From: Sinomonas atrocyanea
Lineage (GTDB): Bacteria > Actinomycetota > Actinomycetes > Actinomycetales > Micrococcaceae
Length of the DNA stretch: 43,190 bases
Assembly: GCF_030812675.1 (NCBI RefSeq)
Contig: NZ_JAUSTE010000018.1
Coordinates: forward strand, 1 to 43,190
Direction of reading: 5' to 3'
Position numbers and translations under genes: made by a program. Shown here piece after piece: positions 22,758 to 33,025 of this stretch (positions within the stretch are counted from its first letter, which is position 1; every line of letters starts with the position of its first letter). The notes beneath the pieces were generated by a model, which saw nothing but the letters and a program-made list of their open reading frames with translations, searched no databases and was not told the origin of the DNA.

Positions 22758-24167
22758 ATGACCTGGCATCGCACGGCGTCCCAGTGGTTCCGACTCCCCG
22801 CCGGCCCCCTCTGGGAGGTGCTCTCCGAGGTGCGGCGGTGGCCCGAATGGAACCCCGCGGTCGGTGAGGCCGGGCTGGATTCGGCGCTCGCGGAGGGCAC
22901 CAGGGGCCACTATGCACCCGCCCAGCGGGTCTTCGGGGCCCTGCACCGGCGCACCGCTCCCGGGTTCACCGTCACCCAGGTCGATCCGGGCCGCCGGCTC
23001 GTGCTCCGCCAGCCCCAGCCCGGGGGCGGCCAGGAGATCGAGTGGTCGCTGCAGGAGCGGGACGGCGGAACGCTCTTCACCCAGCGCGTCGTGGTCGACG
23101 GCCCGCTCGCGCAGCAGTTCGGCCTCACGGCGGGCGAGCCCCTCGTGCGCGGCTTCGCGGAGCAGTGTGCGCGCCTGTACCGGCTCGCGGCCCCCGCCGG
23201 CGACACGGACGACACCGCCGACGACGCGGCGCGGCCCCCACTCACCGTCCTCGCCGGCGGCACCGGATACCTCGGCACACTGCTCGCGGCGGACCTCCTC
23301 TGCTCGGGGCACGAGGTGGCCCTCCTCACCCGGTCCCGCCAGCCGGGGCCCTTCCGGCAGATCCTCTGGGACGGGCGCAGCCAGGGTCCCTGGAGCGCCG
23401 AGCTGGGCGCTGCCGGGAGGCTGGCCCTTGTCAACCTCAGCGGCGTGAGCCTCGACCGGCCGGGCACCGAGGCGAACCTCGCGCTGCTCCGCGACAGCCG
23501 GGTCGCGCCCACGCGGGCCCTCGTCGAGGCCAGCCGGACCTGGCCTCGGCCGGTGGAGCGCTGGGTGCAGCAGAGCGCCGTCGGCATCTACGGCGACTCG
23601 CAGGAACCGATGGACGAGCGGGCCGCTCCCCCGTCCGACGCCCCCGGCCTCGCGGCCGTGGTGCGCGACTGGGAGGCCGCGTTCGATCCGTCCGCCGCCG
23701 CCCGGGCGACGGTGCTGCGCACGGCCGTGGTGCTGGACCGCGACGCCGCGGTGCTGTCCCGGCTCACCGGTCCAGCGCGGCTCGGGGCCGGCGGCCACCT
23801 CGGCACGGGCGAGCAGTGGTTCAGCTGGATTCACGCGGCCGACTGGCTGCGGATCGCCCGTGCGGGCCTGGGCGTGCCCCCCTCGGCGGGCGAGGCGCCG
23901 GTGGAGCTCCCCGACGGCGTGGTCAACGCGACCTCGCCGCAGCCCGTGCAGAACCGCGAGCTCATGGCGCACATCCGGGAGTTCGTTGGCGTCCCCGTCG
24001 GCATCCCGGCCCCGGCAGGGCTGCTGCGCGCGGCCGCCGGCGTGCTGCGCACCAACCCCGACCTCGCCCTCGACAGCGTCCGGGCCGTGCCCGGTGTGCT
24101 CAAAGACGCCGGGTTCGACTTCCGCTACCCCCAGCTCGCGGCGGCCTTCCGCGAGATGTCCGCCTAG
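22758..24167 (+). CDS. SRPBCC domain fused to TIGR01777-type SDR
   Basis: A 469-aa two-domain protein. Residues 1-150 look like a polyketide-cyclase/SRPBCC ligand-binding domain (WHRTASQWFRLPAGPLWEVL, then WNPAV). Residues 160-469 form a TIGR01777/YfcH-type SDR with nucleotide loop AGGTGYLGTLLA, VNLSGVSLDRPG, SSAVGIYG-like QSAVGIYGDS and a C-terminal DUF1731-like part (VPAPAGLLRAAAG-like). The family function is unknown. It starts 9 bases after the MarR gene and is convergent with ggt (14-base gap). Ligand and reaction cannot be told. Confidence 0.85.
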   Translation: MTWHRTASQWFRLPAGPLWEVLSEVRRWPEWNPAVGEAGLDSALAEGTRGHYAPAQRVFGALHRRTAPGFTVTQVDPGRRLVLRQPQPGGGQEIEWSLQERDGGTLFTQRVVVDGPLAQQFGLTAGEPLVRGFAEQCARLYRLAAPAGDTDDTADDAARPPLTVLAGGTGYLGTLLAADLLCSGHEVALLTRSRQPGPFRQILWDGRSQGPWSAELGAAGRLALVNLSGVSLDRPGTEANLALLRDSRVAPTRALVEASRTWPRPVERWVQQSAVGIYGDSQEPMDERAAPPSDAPGLAAVVRDWEAAFDPSAAARATVLRTAVVLDRDAAVLSRLTGPARLGAGGHLGTGEQWFSWIHAADWLRIARAGLGVPPSAGEAPVELPDGVVNATSPQPVQNRELMAHIREFVGVPVGIPAPAGLLRAAAGVLRTNPDLALDSVRAVPGVLKDAGFDFRYPQLAAAFREMSA

Positions 24168-24181
24168 CCCGACGCCCGGGG

Positions 24182-26017
24182 TCAGCGCCCGACGGCGTAC
24201 CCGGCCATCCCCCGCGGGTTCGCCCCGGCGCGCAGCACTCCCGTGGCGGGGTCCCGGGCCACCGCGCACAGGCGCCCGATCTCCCAGTCCCCGGCCACAC
24301 CGACCCGGTGGCCCCGCCGCCGCAGGCCCTCCACGACGTCCGCCCCGAAACGCCCCTCGAGCAGTGCCACGCCGGGCTGGTGCTCGTGCGGGTAGAAGCT
24401 CGAGGGCGAGTGGACGGAGTGGAACCCCGGCGCGTCGATCGCCTCCTGGAGCCCGGCTCCCCGCAGGGCCACGTCGAGGAAGAAGTGCGGCTGCCACTGG
24501 TCCTGCTGGTCGCCGCCGGGCGACCCGAAGGCGAGCACGGCCTCCCCGCCGCGCAGGGCCAGGGAGGGCGAGAGCGTGGTGCGCGGCCTGCGCCCGGGCG
24601 CGAGGGTGTTGGGCAGGCCCTCCTCGAGCCAGGCCATCTGGAGGCGGGTGCCGAGCGGGAACCCCAGCTCGGGGATGACGGGCGAGCTCGAGAGCCAGCC
24701 GCCGCTCGGGGTCGCCGACACCATGTTCCCCCAGCGGTCGACCACATCGACATGGACGGTCTCCGTCCTGGCCCTCCCGTCCGCCGCCGGCAGGCTGCCC
24801 GAGGAAGCCTCCTGCAGCGCCCGCACGGCGTTGGGCTCCCCCAGCCCGTTCACCCCGGCCGCGTCGAAGCCGCCCCGCACCACGAGGTCGGGCAGGCGGG
24901 GCGCCCTGCCGTCCGGCGAGCCGGGGAGCAGCTCGAGTGAGGCCGTCCTGCCGATGAGCGCCGCCCGCTGGGCCGCGTACCCGGGCGAGAGCAGCTCCGC
25001 GGCCGGCACGCCGGGCCCGTCGCCGTACCATGCGTCCCGGTCCGCGAGCGCGAGCTTGGTCGCCTCGAGCACGGTGTGGAGGTAGCCCTCGGTGCCCGGG
25101 GCGAGGGCTCCCTCGCCGAAGCCGGGGACCGCGTCCAGGATCGCGAGCTGCTGCAGGAAGGCGGGGCCCTGGCTGAAGAACCCGCACTTGTGGACGGTCC
25201 AGCCGCGGAAGTCGAGGGAGACCGTCGGCTCGTAGTGGGGACGCCAGGCGGCGAGGTCCGCCGCGGTGATGAGCCCCGCGTGCGCGTCGCCGCTCGAGTC
25301 CCGCTGCGGCGCGCGGCAGAACGCGTCGATCGCCTCCGCGACGAAGCCGTCCGTCCACTCATGGACGGCGGCGCCGATCGCCTCCGCGCGGCCTGCGCCG
25401 CCGGCGCCCGCGCGGGACTCGGCGTCGAGGAGCCGGCGCCAGGTGCGGGCGAGCGCGGGATTGCGCAGCAGGCTGTCGGCCGCGACGGGCTTCCCGTCGG
25501 GGGCGTACACGGCCGCGGAGGAGGGCCAGTGGCTGCGGAAGTGGTGCGCCATGCGCTCCAGGACGGCGGCGAGGCGCGCCGCGACGGGGAGGCCGTCCTC
25601 GACCACCGCCAGCGCCGGCGCGAGGACCTCCGCGAGGGCCAGGGTGCCGTGGTCGGCCAGGAGGGTGAGCCAGCCCAGGGTCGATCCCGGGATGGCCGCC
25701 GCCAGGAGCCCCGTGCCGGGCACATGTCCGAGGCCGAGCGCCCGGAACGCCTCGGGCGTCGCCCCGGCGGGGGCGGGGCCCTGGGCGCTCAGGACGCGCG
25801 GCGCCTGCCCCGGCTCCGCGAAGATGAGGGTCATGTCGCCGCCCGGGCCGTTCTGCTGCGGCTCCGCGGCCTGGAGCGCGAAGCCGGCGGCAGCGGCGGC
25901 GTCGAACGCGTTGCCTCCTCGCTCGAGCATCGCCATGCCTGCCTGCGCGCCGATCCAGTGGGTGGCCGAGACCATGCCGAAGGTGCCGGCAAGCTCCGGC
26001 CGCGTCGTGAAGTCCAT
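24182..26017 (-). CDS. gamma-glutamyltransferase-family protein
   Basis: A 611-aa Ntn-hydrolase that would cleave itself into two subunits. The N-terminal part has MVSATHWIGAQAGMAML, GGNAFDAAAAAGFALQAAEP and QNGPGGDMTLIF. The predicted catalytic Thr is in RTETVHVDVVDRWGNMVS, which begins the small subunit; SFGSPGGD-like AFGSPGGDQQDQW follows. No signal peptide is visible, unlike the exported E. coli enzyme, so it may be cytoplasmic. GTG at 26020 directly before the ATG is an alternative start; neither has a clear ribosome site. It sits 15 bases after the thioesterase gene on the same strand. Confidence 0.9.
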   Translation of the reverse strand: MDFTTRPELAGTFGMVSATHWIGAQAGMAMLERGGNAFDAAAAAGFALQAAEPQQNGPGGDMTLIFAEPGQAPRVLSAQGPAPAGATPEAFRALGLGHVPGTGLLAAAIPGSTLGWLTLLADHGTLALAEVLAPALAVVEDGLPVAARLAAVLERMAHHFRSHWPSSAAVYAPDGKPVAADSLLRNPALARTWRRLLDAESRAGAGGAGRAEAIGAAVHEWTDGFVAEAIDAFCRAPQRDSSGDAHAGLITAADLAAWRPHYEPTVSLDFRGWTVHKCGFFSQGPAFLQQLAILDAVPGFGEGALAPGTEGYLHTVLEATKLALADRDAWYGDGPGVPAAELLSPGYAAQRAALIGRTASLELLPGSPDGRAPRLPDLVVRGGFDAAGVNGLGEPNAVRALQEASSGSLPAADGRARTETVHVDVVDRWGNMVSATPSGGWLSSSPVIPELGFPLGTRLQMAWLEEGLPNTLAPGRRPRTTLSPSLALRGGEAVLAFGSPGGDQQDQWQPHFFLDVALRGAGLQEAIDAPGFHSVHSPSSFYPHEHQPGVALLEGRFGADVVEGLRRRGHRVGVAGDWEIGRLCAVARDPATGVLRAGANPRGMAGYAVGR

Positions 26018-26032
26018 CACCCCACGCTAGCC

Positions 26033-26575
26033 CTACCAGAGGTGCGGGGCGGGGCGGCGCGTGCTCGGCAGGGCATTCTCCTCGCGCCAGCGGTGGAGGA
26101 ACTCGGGCAGCACGAGGTCGGCGGGCGGTCGGCCGATCTCGGCGAAGATCTCCTCGTTGCCCACCGGCCCGGACCTCGAGACGAGGCGCGTGGCGAGGTA
26201 CGCGCGGGCGTAGATCTCCCCGCCTGCCACCATCCGCTGCTCGAAGAAGATGGCCCTCTCGTCGAACCCGATGATCCTGGTCTCGATGGTGTAGGCCTGC
26301 CAGAGGGTCAGCGACCTGCGGAACGTGATCGTCTCCAGGTTCACCACCGGGTTCCAGCCGCGGGCGCGCATGCGGTCCCAGACCCCGGCGCGCACCATGA
26401 GGTCGAACCTGCCGAGGTCCATGAGCGAGAAGTACATGCCGTTGTTGACGTGCAGGGCGATGTCGATGTCCGTGGGGAGGACGCGCAGCTTCAGCGACGA
26501 GGTCCCCCACAGGCTCAGCGGGGGCCGTCGGCGCGAGGTGACCAGGAGCAGCAGGGTGCGCAGGAGCAGGTGCAT
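26033..26575 (-). CDS. 4HBT/THEM6-like acyl-CoA thioesterase family protein
   Basis: A 180-aa hotdog-fold protein. After a hydrophobic start (LLLRTLLLLV, possibly a membrane anchor) comes LPTDIDIALHVNNGMYFSLM, the family signature with the Asp/His/Asn motif of 4-hydroxybenzoyl-CoA thioesterase-like proteins, then GRFDLMVRAG. The substrate is unknown. A perfect TetR-type inverted repeat lies 9 bases upstream of the ATG. It reads toward ggt with a 15-base gap and starts 33 bases after prpE on the same strand. Confidence 0.83.
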   Translation of the reverse strand: MHLLLRTLLLLVTSRRRPPLSLWGTSSLKLRVLPTDIDIALHVNNGMYFSLMDLGRFDLMVRAGVWDRMRARGWNPVVNLETITFRRSLTLWQAYTIETRIIGFDERAIFFEQRMVAGGEIYARAYLATRLVSRSGPVGNEEIFAEIGRPPADLVLPEFLHRWREENALPSTRRPAPHLW

Positions 26576-26583
26576 GCCGCCAT

Positions 26584-26599
26584 GTTACCGGTCGGTAAC
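26584..26599. promoter_or_regulatory. 16-bp inverted repeat, TetR-type operator candidate
   Basis: GTTACCG-GT-CGGTAAC, a perfect 7+2+7 inverted repeat in the 33-base gap between prpE and the thioesterase gene. The form TTACCG..CGGTAA is typical of TetR-family sites. No TetR gene is in the window, so the regulator would act from elsewhere. Confidence 0.6.
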
Positions 26600-26608
26600 C
26601 CGTGCTGG

Positions 26609-28519
26609 TCAGCCGGCGCGGAGGACGGGGACGAGGCGCTCGATCACCTCCGGGTCCTCGATGGTGGAGGGCACCGTGTACTCCTCGCCGTCGGCGATCT
26701 GCCGCATGGTCTTGCGCAGGATCTTCCCCGAGCGGGTCTTCGGCAGGGCGTCGACGACGAGGGCCTGCTTGAAGTCGGCCACGGCGCCGATCTGCGAGCG
26801 CACGAGCGCCACGAGCTCGGCGGCGAGGGCCTCCTCCGACACCTCTGCCCCGGCCTTGAGCACCACGTAGCCCACGGCGCGCTGGCCCTTGAGGCTGTCC
26901 CTGAGGCCGATCACGGCGCACTCCGCGACCGCCGGGTGGCCCGCGAGCACCGCCTCGATGGCTCCCGTGGAGAGACGGTGGCCGGCGACATTGATGATGT
27001 CGTCGGTGCGGCCCATGACGAACACGTACCCGTCCGCGTCGCGGTAGCCGGAGTCGCCCGTGGCGTAGCAGCCGGGGAAGGCGCTCAGATAGGAGGAGAT
27101 GTAGCGCTCGTCGTTGTGCCAGAGGGTGGTGAGGGTTCCGGGCGGCAGCGGCAGGCGCAGGACGATGTTGCCCTCCTCGCCCGCCTCGACGGGCTCCCCG
27201 GCCCCGTCCAGGATGTCGAGGTCGTAGCCGGGCATCGGCACCGACGGCGACCCCGCCTTGAGCGGGAGCTCCTCGAGCCCGCGCGGGCTGCCGCAGATGG
27301 CCCATCCGGTCTCGGTCTGCCACCAGTGGTCGATCACCGGGACCCCGAGCTTCTCCCCCGCCCAGCGGTAGGTCTCGGGGTCGAGGCGCTCGCCGGCGGC
27401 GTAGAGGCGCTCGAGCGTGGAGAGGTCATAGCCCGCGAGAAGCGCGGCCTCGGGATCCGCCCGGCGGATGGCCCGCAGGGCGGTGGGCGCCGTGAAGAGG
27501 ACCTTGACCCGGTGCTCCGCCGCCACGCGCCAGAACGCCCCGGCGTCCGGCGTGCCTACCGGCTTGCCCTCGTACAGCACCGTCGTGGCCCCGGCCAGGA
27601 GCGGTCCGTAGACGATGTAGGAGTGGCCCACGACCCAGCCCACGTCCGAGGCCGTCCACATGACCTCCCCCGGCCCCACGCCGTAGAGGTTCTTCAGGGT
27701 CCAGGCGAGCGCGACGGCGTGGCCGCCGTTGTCCCGCTGCACCCCCTTGGGGGTCCCGGTGGTCCCGGAGGTGTAGAGCACGTAGAGGGGGTGGGAGGCC
27801 GCGACCGGCACGCACTCCGCGGGCCGGGCGGCCCGGAGGGCGGCGTCGCAGTCCTCCCAGCCGGGGTAGTCCGCGAGCTGGTGCGCGAACCCGGGGCGGA
27901 CCTTGACGAGGACGGGGACCTGCGGCACCTCCGCGATCTCGAGGGCCTCCGCGACCGCCGGCAGGTATTCGACACGGCGGTTCGGCTCGATGCCGCCGCT
28001 GGCCGTCACGACGAGTGCGGGCCGCGCGTCCCTGATCCTCGCGGCGAGCTCCCGCGGGGCGAATCCGCCGAACACCACCGAATGGACCGCTCCGAGCCGC
28101 GCGCACGCCAGCATGGCGACGACGGCCTCCGGAATCATCGGCATGTAGATGACGACACGGTCCCCGGTCCCGACGCCGCGGGCGGCCAGGGCGCCCGCGA
28201 ACCGGGCCACGAGGTCTGTGAGCTGTGCATAGGTGAACGTGGCCTTGGTCCCGGTCACTGCCGAGTCGTAGACCAGGGCTGCGGCGTCCCCGCGGCCGGC
28301 CTCGACGTGGCGGTCCAGGGCGTTGTAGGCCGTGTTGAGGGTTCCGCCCGGGAACCACCGGTAGAGCGGGGGCTCTGAGCCGTCCAGAGCTGCCGTGGGC
28401 TCCTCCACCCAGTCGACGGCCCGGGCGGCATCGAGCCAGAAGGCCTCGCGGTCCGCCAGGCTCCGGCGGTACGCCTCGGCATACGGTCCCGTCCCCTGCA
28501 TTCCTGTTGCCTGGGTCAT
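26609..28519 (-). CDS. prpE: propionyl-CoA synthetase (acyl-CoA synthetase family)
   Basis: A 636-aa AMP-forming enzyme that activates propionate with ATP and CoA. The P-loop motif is YTSGTTGTPKGV, WWQTETGW is the A5 motif, GYRDADGYVFVMGRTDD the hinge region, and PKTRSGKILRK carries the catalytic lysine. The N-terminus (YAEAYRRSLADREAFWLDAA) matches PrpE/acetyl-CoA synthetases. Propionate is preferred over acetate here because it diverges from gntR-prpD-prpB-prpC. GAGGAG lies 8 bases before the ATG at 28519. Two TGTATACA sites sit in the divergent gap. Confidence 0.92.
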   Translation of the reverse strand: MTQATGMQGTGPYAEAYRRSLADREAFWLDAARAVDWVEEPTAALDGSEPPLYRWFPGGTLNTAYNALDRHVEAGRGDAAALVYDSAVTGTKATFTYAQLTDLVARFAGALAARGVGTGDRVVIYMPMIPEAVVAMLACARLGAVHSVVFGGFAPRELAARIRDARPALVVTASGGIEPNRRVEYLPAVAEALEIAEVPQVPVLVKVRPGFAHQLADYPGWEDCDAALRAARPAECVPVAASHPLYVLYTSGTTGTPKGVQRDNGGHAVALAWTLKNLYGVGPGEVMWTASDVGWVVGHSYIVYGPLLAGATTVLYEGKPVGTPDAGAFWRVAAEHRVKVLFTAPTALRAIRRADPEAALLAGYDLSTLERLYAAGERLDPETYRWAGEKLGVPVIDHWWQTETGWAICGSPRGLEELPLKAGSPSVPMPGYDLDILDGAGEPVEAGEEGNIVLRLPLPPGTLTTLWHNDERYISSYLSAFPGCYATGDSGYRDADGYVFVMGRTDDIINVAGHRLSTGAIEAVLAGHPAVAECAVIGLRDSLKGQRAVGYVVLKAGAEVSEEALAAELVALVRSQIGAVADFKQALVVDALPKTRSGKILRKTMRQIADGEEYTVPSTIEDPEVIERLVPVLRAG

Positions 28520-28585
28520 GGCAGCGCTCCTCACTTCCTCGTGATGAGGCCAGCGTAGGGCAGCGGTCCGCGGACGACAAGGGTT

Positions 28586-28595
28586 CTGTATACAT
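28586..28595. promoter_or_regulatory. GntR-type operator, prpE-proximal (TGTATACA)
   Basis: CTGTATACAT; the 8-bp core TGTATACA (28587-28594) is a perfect palindrome, 67 bases before the prpE start. It also looks like a -10 box, so binding would block transcription. Confidence 0.65.
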
Positions 28596-28647
28596 TGAGC
28601 AGGCCGAAACGTGCTGCTGGCCTTGATTTCCTCGGATCGTCCTGCGA

Positions 28648-28657
28648 ATGTATACAT
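28648..28657. promoter_or_regulatory. GntR-type operator, gntR-proximal (TGTATACA)
   Basis: ATGTATACAT, a perfect 10-bp palindrome, 45 bases before the gntR start and centred 62 bp (close to six helix turns) from the other copy. Same-face placement would allow two bound dimers to interact. Confidence 0.65.
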
Positions 28658-28702
28658 AAGCGCCGATGGGCGGACACCATGCGGAGGCCGGAGAGGAGAA
28701 CC

Positions 28703-29344
28703 GTGAAAGCCAGCGACCGTGCCTACGCCTCACTGCGCGAGGACATCGTGGAATGGCGGCTGCCTCCCGGGACGGTGCTCGGCGAGGTCGAGCAGTCGGA
28801 ACGCCTCGGGGTCTCGCGCACCCCGCTGCGCGAGGCCCTGGCACGCCTCACCGCGGAGGGCCTCGCCTCGGCCCAGCGGGGCCGCGGCGTGGTGGTCAGC
28901 GACATCTCCCTGGCCCACATCGACGAGCTGTTCGAGCTGCGGGAGGCGCTCGAGGCGAAGGCGGCCGCGCTCGCGGCGCTGCGCGGTGACCCTGAGCGGT
29001 TCGCCGGGCTGCGCGACCGGTTCGCGGCGGCTCCAGCCCTCCTGCACGACGAGGATCCGCAGCGCCAGCAGTACTACGCCCTCGCCGCCGAGCTCGATGC
29101 GGCGATCAACGAGTCGATCGCCAACTCCTACCTTGCCCAGTCGCTCGACGGCCTGCGCGTCCACCTGACCAGGGTGCGGCGGCTGGCCAAGGATGACGCG
29201 GCCCGCCTGAGGCAGGCGGCCTCGGAGCACGCCGCCATCGCCGGGGCAATCGCGGACGGCAATGCCCACCTCGCGGCCGCGGCCACCGCCGTCCACCTCA
29301 GCAACAGCCTGCACCACATCAAGAACACCCACCCGCTTCCCTAA
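28703..29344 (+). CDS. GntR-family (FCD) regulator of the methylcitrate genes
   Basis: A 213-aa regulator. The winged HTH (about 5-70) includes [38 protein letters not shown] and [10 protein letters not shown]. The C-terminal FCD ligand domain starts at [23 protein letters not shown] at 28703 is chosen for the GAGGAG just before it; an in-frame ATG at 28679 is the alternative. It is transcribed with prpD-B-C and faces prpE, so it most likely controls the whole set, with a pathway intermediate such as methylcitrate as plausible effector (inference). Confidence 0.9.
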   Translation: MKASDRAYASLREDIVEWRLPPGTVLGEVEQSERLGVSRTPLREALARLTAEGLASAQRGRGVVVSDISLAHIDELFELREALEAKAAALAALRGDPERFAGLRDRFAAAPALLHDEDPQRQQYYALAAELDAAINESIANSYLAQSLDGLRVHLTRVRRLAKDDAARLRQAASEHAAIAGAIADGNAHLAAAATAVHLSNSLHHIKNTHPLP

Positions 29345-29364
29345 GCCCCACCGAAAGGTCAGCC

Positions 29365-30885
29365 ATGGTCGAGATGCACAAGGTCCGCGTCTACAAGAGC
29401 GAGGAGAACCTCCCCCGCGAGGACCAGCTCGCGCACAAGATCGCCGCGGTCGCCGCCGACCCCGTGGAGGTCTCCGACGAGGTCGCGGAGATGATCATCA
29501 ACCGGATCATCGACAACGCCTCGGTCGCGATCGCCTCGCTCAACCGGGGGCCCATCATCGCGGCGCGGGCGCAGGCGCTGGCCCACACGCCGTCGTCCGG
29601 GGGGAAGGGCTCCCTCCTGTACGGGGTCACCGACCGGGTCTCCCCCGAGTGGGCCGCGTGGGCCAACGGCGTGGCCGTGCGCGAACTCGACTACCACGAC
29701 ACGTTCCTCGCCGCCGAGTACTCCCACCCCGGCGACAACATCCCGCCGATCCTCGCGGTGGCGCAGCATGTCGGCTCCACCGGCCGGGACCTCATCCGCG
29801 GCATCGCCACCGGCTACGAGATCCAGGTGGACCTCGTGAAGGCGATCAGCCTGCACAAGCACAAGATCGACCACGTCGCCCACCTGGGCCCGTCCGCGGC
29901 CGCAGGGATCGGCACCCTGCTCGGCCTCGACATCGAGACGATCTTCCAGGCCGTGGGCCAGGCGCTGCATACCACCACGGCGACCCGGCAGTCCCGCAAG
30001 GGCGAGATCTCGACCTGGAAGGCCCACGCCCCGGCGTTCGCCGGCAAGATGGCCGTCGAGGCCGTGGACCGCGCCATGCGGGGCCAGACCTCCCCCGTGC
30101 CGATCTACGAGGGCGAGGACGGGGTCATCGCGTGGATGCTCGACGGGCCCGACGCGGCCTACGAGGTCCCGCTGCCCGCGCCCGGCGAGGCGAAGCGCGC
30201 GATCCTCGACACCTACACCAAGGAGCACTCCGCCGAGTACCAGGCCCAGGCCTGGATCGACCTGGCCCGCAAGCTCCACCGCGAGCATCCCGAGGCGACA
30301 GACCCGCAGAACGTGGCCAGCATCCTCATCAGGACCAGCCACCACACCCACTACGTGATCGGCTCCGGCGCGAACGACCCGCAGAAGTACGACCCGACGG
30401 CCTCGCGCGAGACCCTCGACCACTCGATTCCCTACATCTTCGCCGTGGCCCTCCAGGACGGCACATGGCACCACGTCGACTCCTACTCCCCCGAGCGCGC
30501 CGGCCGGGCCGACACGGTGGCGCTGTGGCACAAGGTCACCACGGAGGAGGACGCGGAGTGGACGCGCCGCTACCACTCCCTCGACATCGCCGAGAAGGCG
30601 TTCGGCGGCTCCGTGGTCATCACGCTCGCCGACGGGACCGTGATCGAGGACGAGATCGCCGTGGCGGACGCCCATCCGCTCGGCGCGCGCCCGTTCGGCC
30701 GCGAGCAGTACATCGCGAAGTTCAGGACCCTGGCGGCCGAGTCGGTGGCCCAGGAGGAGATCGAGCGCTTCCTCGGCGCCGTGCAGCGGCTGCCCGAGCT
30801 CGGCGCCGGAGAGCTGGACGCGCTCAACATCGTCGCCAAGGAGGGCGTGATCGACCTCGCCTCCGCCCCGAAGGGACTCTTCTGA
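29365..30885 (+). CDS. prpD: 2-methylcitrate dehydratase
   Basis: A 506-aa MmgE/PrpD-family enzyme that removes water from 2-methylcitrate to give methylaconitate in propionate breakdown. Family segments visible are [56 protein letters not shown] and [23 protein letters not shown] precedes the ATG, 20 bases after gntR. Its stop shares one base with the prpB start (TGATG). No acnD/prpF alternative route is present. Confidence 0.96.
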   Translation: MVEMHKVRVYKSEENLPREDQLAHKIAAVAADPVEVSDEVAEMIINRIIDNASVAIASLNRGPIIAARAQALAHTPSSGGKGSLLYGVTDRVSPEWAAWANGVAVRELDYHDTFLAAEYSHPGDNIPPILAVAQHVGSTGRDLIRGIATGYEIQVDLVKAISLHKHKIDHVAHLGPSAAAGIGTLLGLDIETIFQAVGQALHTTTATRQSRKGEISTWKAHAPAFAGKMAVEAVDRAMRGQTSPVPIYEGEDGVIAWMLDGPDAAYEVPLPAPGEAKRAILDTYTKEHSAEYQAQAWIDLARKLHREHPEATDPQNVASILIRTSHHTHYVIGSGANDPQKYDPTASRETLDHSIPYIFAVALQDGTWHHVDSYSPERAGRADTVALWHKVTTEEDAEWTRRYHSLDIAEKAFGGSVVITLADGTVIEDEIAVADAHPLGARPFGREQYIAKFRTLAAESVAQEEIERFLGAVQRLPELGAGELDALNIVAKEGVIDLASAPKGLF

Positions 30886-31802
30886 TGCTGTACTCGACGA
30901 CCACCCCCGAGCAGAAGCGCGCCACGCTGCGCGAGATCCTCGGCTCGGGCACCCTGCAGCAGTTCCCGGGCGCCTTCAGCCCGCTCTCCGCGCGGCTCAT
31001 CGAGGAGAAGGGCTTCCCTGGGGTCTACATCTCCGGCGCGGTCCTGGCCAACGACCTCGGTCTGCCGGACATCGGGCTCACCACCCTCACGGAGGTCGCC
31101 ACCCGCGCCGGGCAGATCGCGCGGATGACCGACCTGCCCGCCATCGTCGACGCCGACACCGGGTTCGGCGAGGCGATGAACGTGGCCCGCACCGTCCAGG
31201 AGCTCGAGAATGCCGGCCTGGCCGGGATGCACATCGAGGACCAGGTCAACCCGAAGCGCTGCGGCCACCTCGACGGCAAGGCGGTCGTGGACCTCGACAC
31301 GGCGCTCCAGCGCGTCAGGGCCGCCGCCGACGCCCGCCGCGACCCCAACTTCCTCATCATGGCCCGCACCGACGTCCGTGCCACCGGCGAGGGGGCGGCG
31401 GGCCTGGAGGCCGCCGTCGAGCGCGCGAAGGCCCTCGTCGAGGCGGGGGCGGACGCGATCTTCCCCGAGGCCATGGCCAGCCTCGAGGAGTTCAAGGCCA
31501 TCCGCGATGCTGTGGACGTTCCGGTGCTGGCCAACATGACCGAGTTCGGCAAGAGCCGCCTGTTCACCGCCGAGGAGCTCGCCGGTGTGGGGATCAACCT
31601 CGTAATCTACCCGGTGACCCTGCTGCGCATGGCCATGGGCGCCGCGGAACGTACGCTGGAGAGCATCCGGGCGGACGGCACCCAGGAGGCCCAGGTGGCG
31701 AACATGCTGACTCGCTCCCGCCTCTACGAGCTGGTTGACTACGAGGCGTACAACCGTTTCGACACCGGCGTTTTCAACTTTCAGGTTCCCGGCCGATACT
31801 GA
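30885..31802 (+). CDS. prpB: 2-methylisocitrate lyase
   Basis: A 305-aa enzyme that splits 2-methylisocitrate into pyruvate and succinate. The lyase signature KRCGH (in QVNPKRCGHLDGK) carries the catalytic Cys. VDADTGFGEAMNVARTV gives the metal-binding aspartates, and MARTDVRATGEG is typical of PrpB rather than isocitrate lyase. Length is that of PrpB. The ATG is coupled to the prpD stop. Confidence 0.97.
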   Translation: MLYSTTTPEQKRATLREILGSGTLQQFPGAFSPLSARLIEEKGFPGVYISGAVLANDLGLPDIGLTTLTEVATRAGQIARMTDLPAIVDADTGFGEAMNVARTVQELENAGLAGMHIEDQVNPKRCGHLDGKAVVDLDTALQRVRAAADARRDPNFLIMARTDVRATGEGAAGLEAAVERAKALVEAGADAIFPEAMASLEEFKAIRDAVDVPVLANMTEFGKSRLFTAEELAGVGINLVIYPVTLLRMAMGAAERTLESIRADGTQEAQVANMLTRSRLYELVDYEAYNRFDTGVFNFQVPGRY

Positions 31803-31834
31803 GGCCACGGGGCCATTGACGAAGGAGTCCTGCG

Positions 31835-32986
<1,152 letters not shown>

Positions 32987-32997
32987 TCAGCCCCGGC

Positions 32998-33020
32998 GGA
33001 GCGCCCTCGCGGGGGCCTCC
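32998..33020. terminator. hairpin between convergent prpC and MutT genes
   Basis: GGAG-c-GCCC (32998-33006) pairs with GGGC-CTCC (33013-33020), an 8-bp stem with one bulged base, in the 39-base gap between two convergent genes. It has no T-tract. A modest candidate. Confidence 0.4.
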
Positions 33021-33025
33021 GAGGA

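Noticed and set aside
25076-28378. Very long plus-strand open frame (1100 codons) opposite ggt, thioesterase and prpE
   Set aside because: G+C-rich codons on one strand leave few stops on the other. The translation is Gly/Arg/His/Asp-rich low complexity with no family motif, and it spans several clear minus-strand genes.
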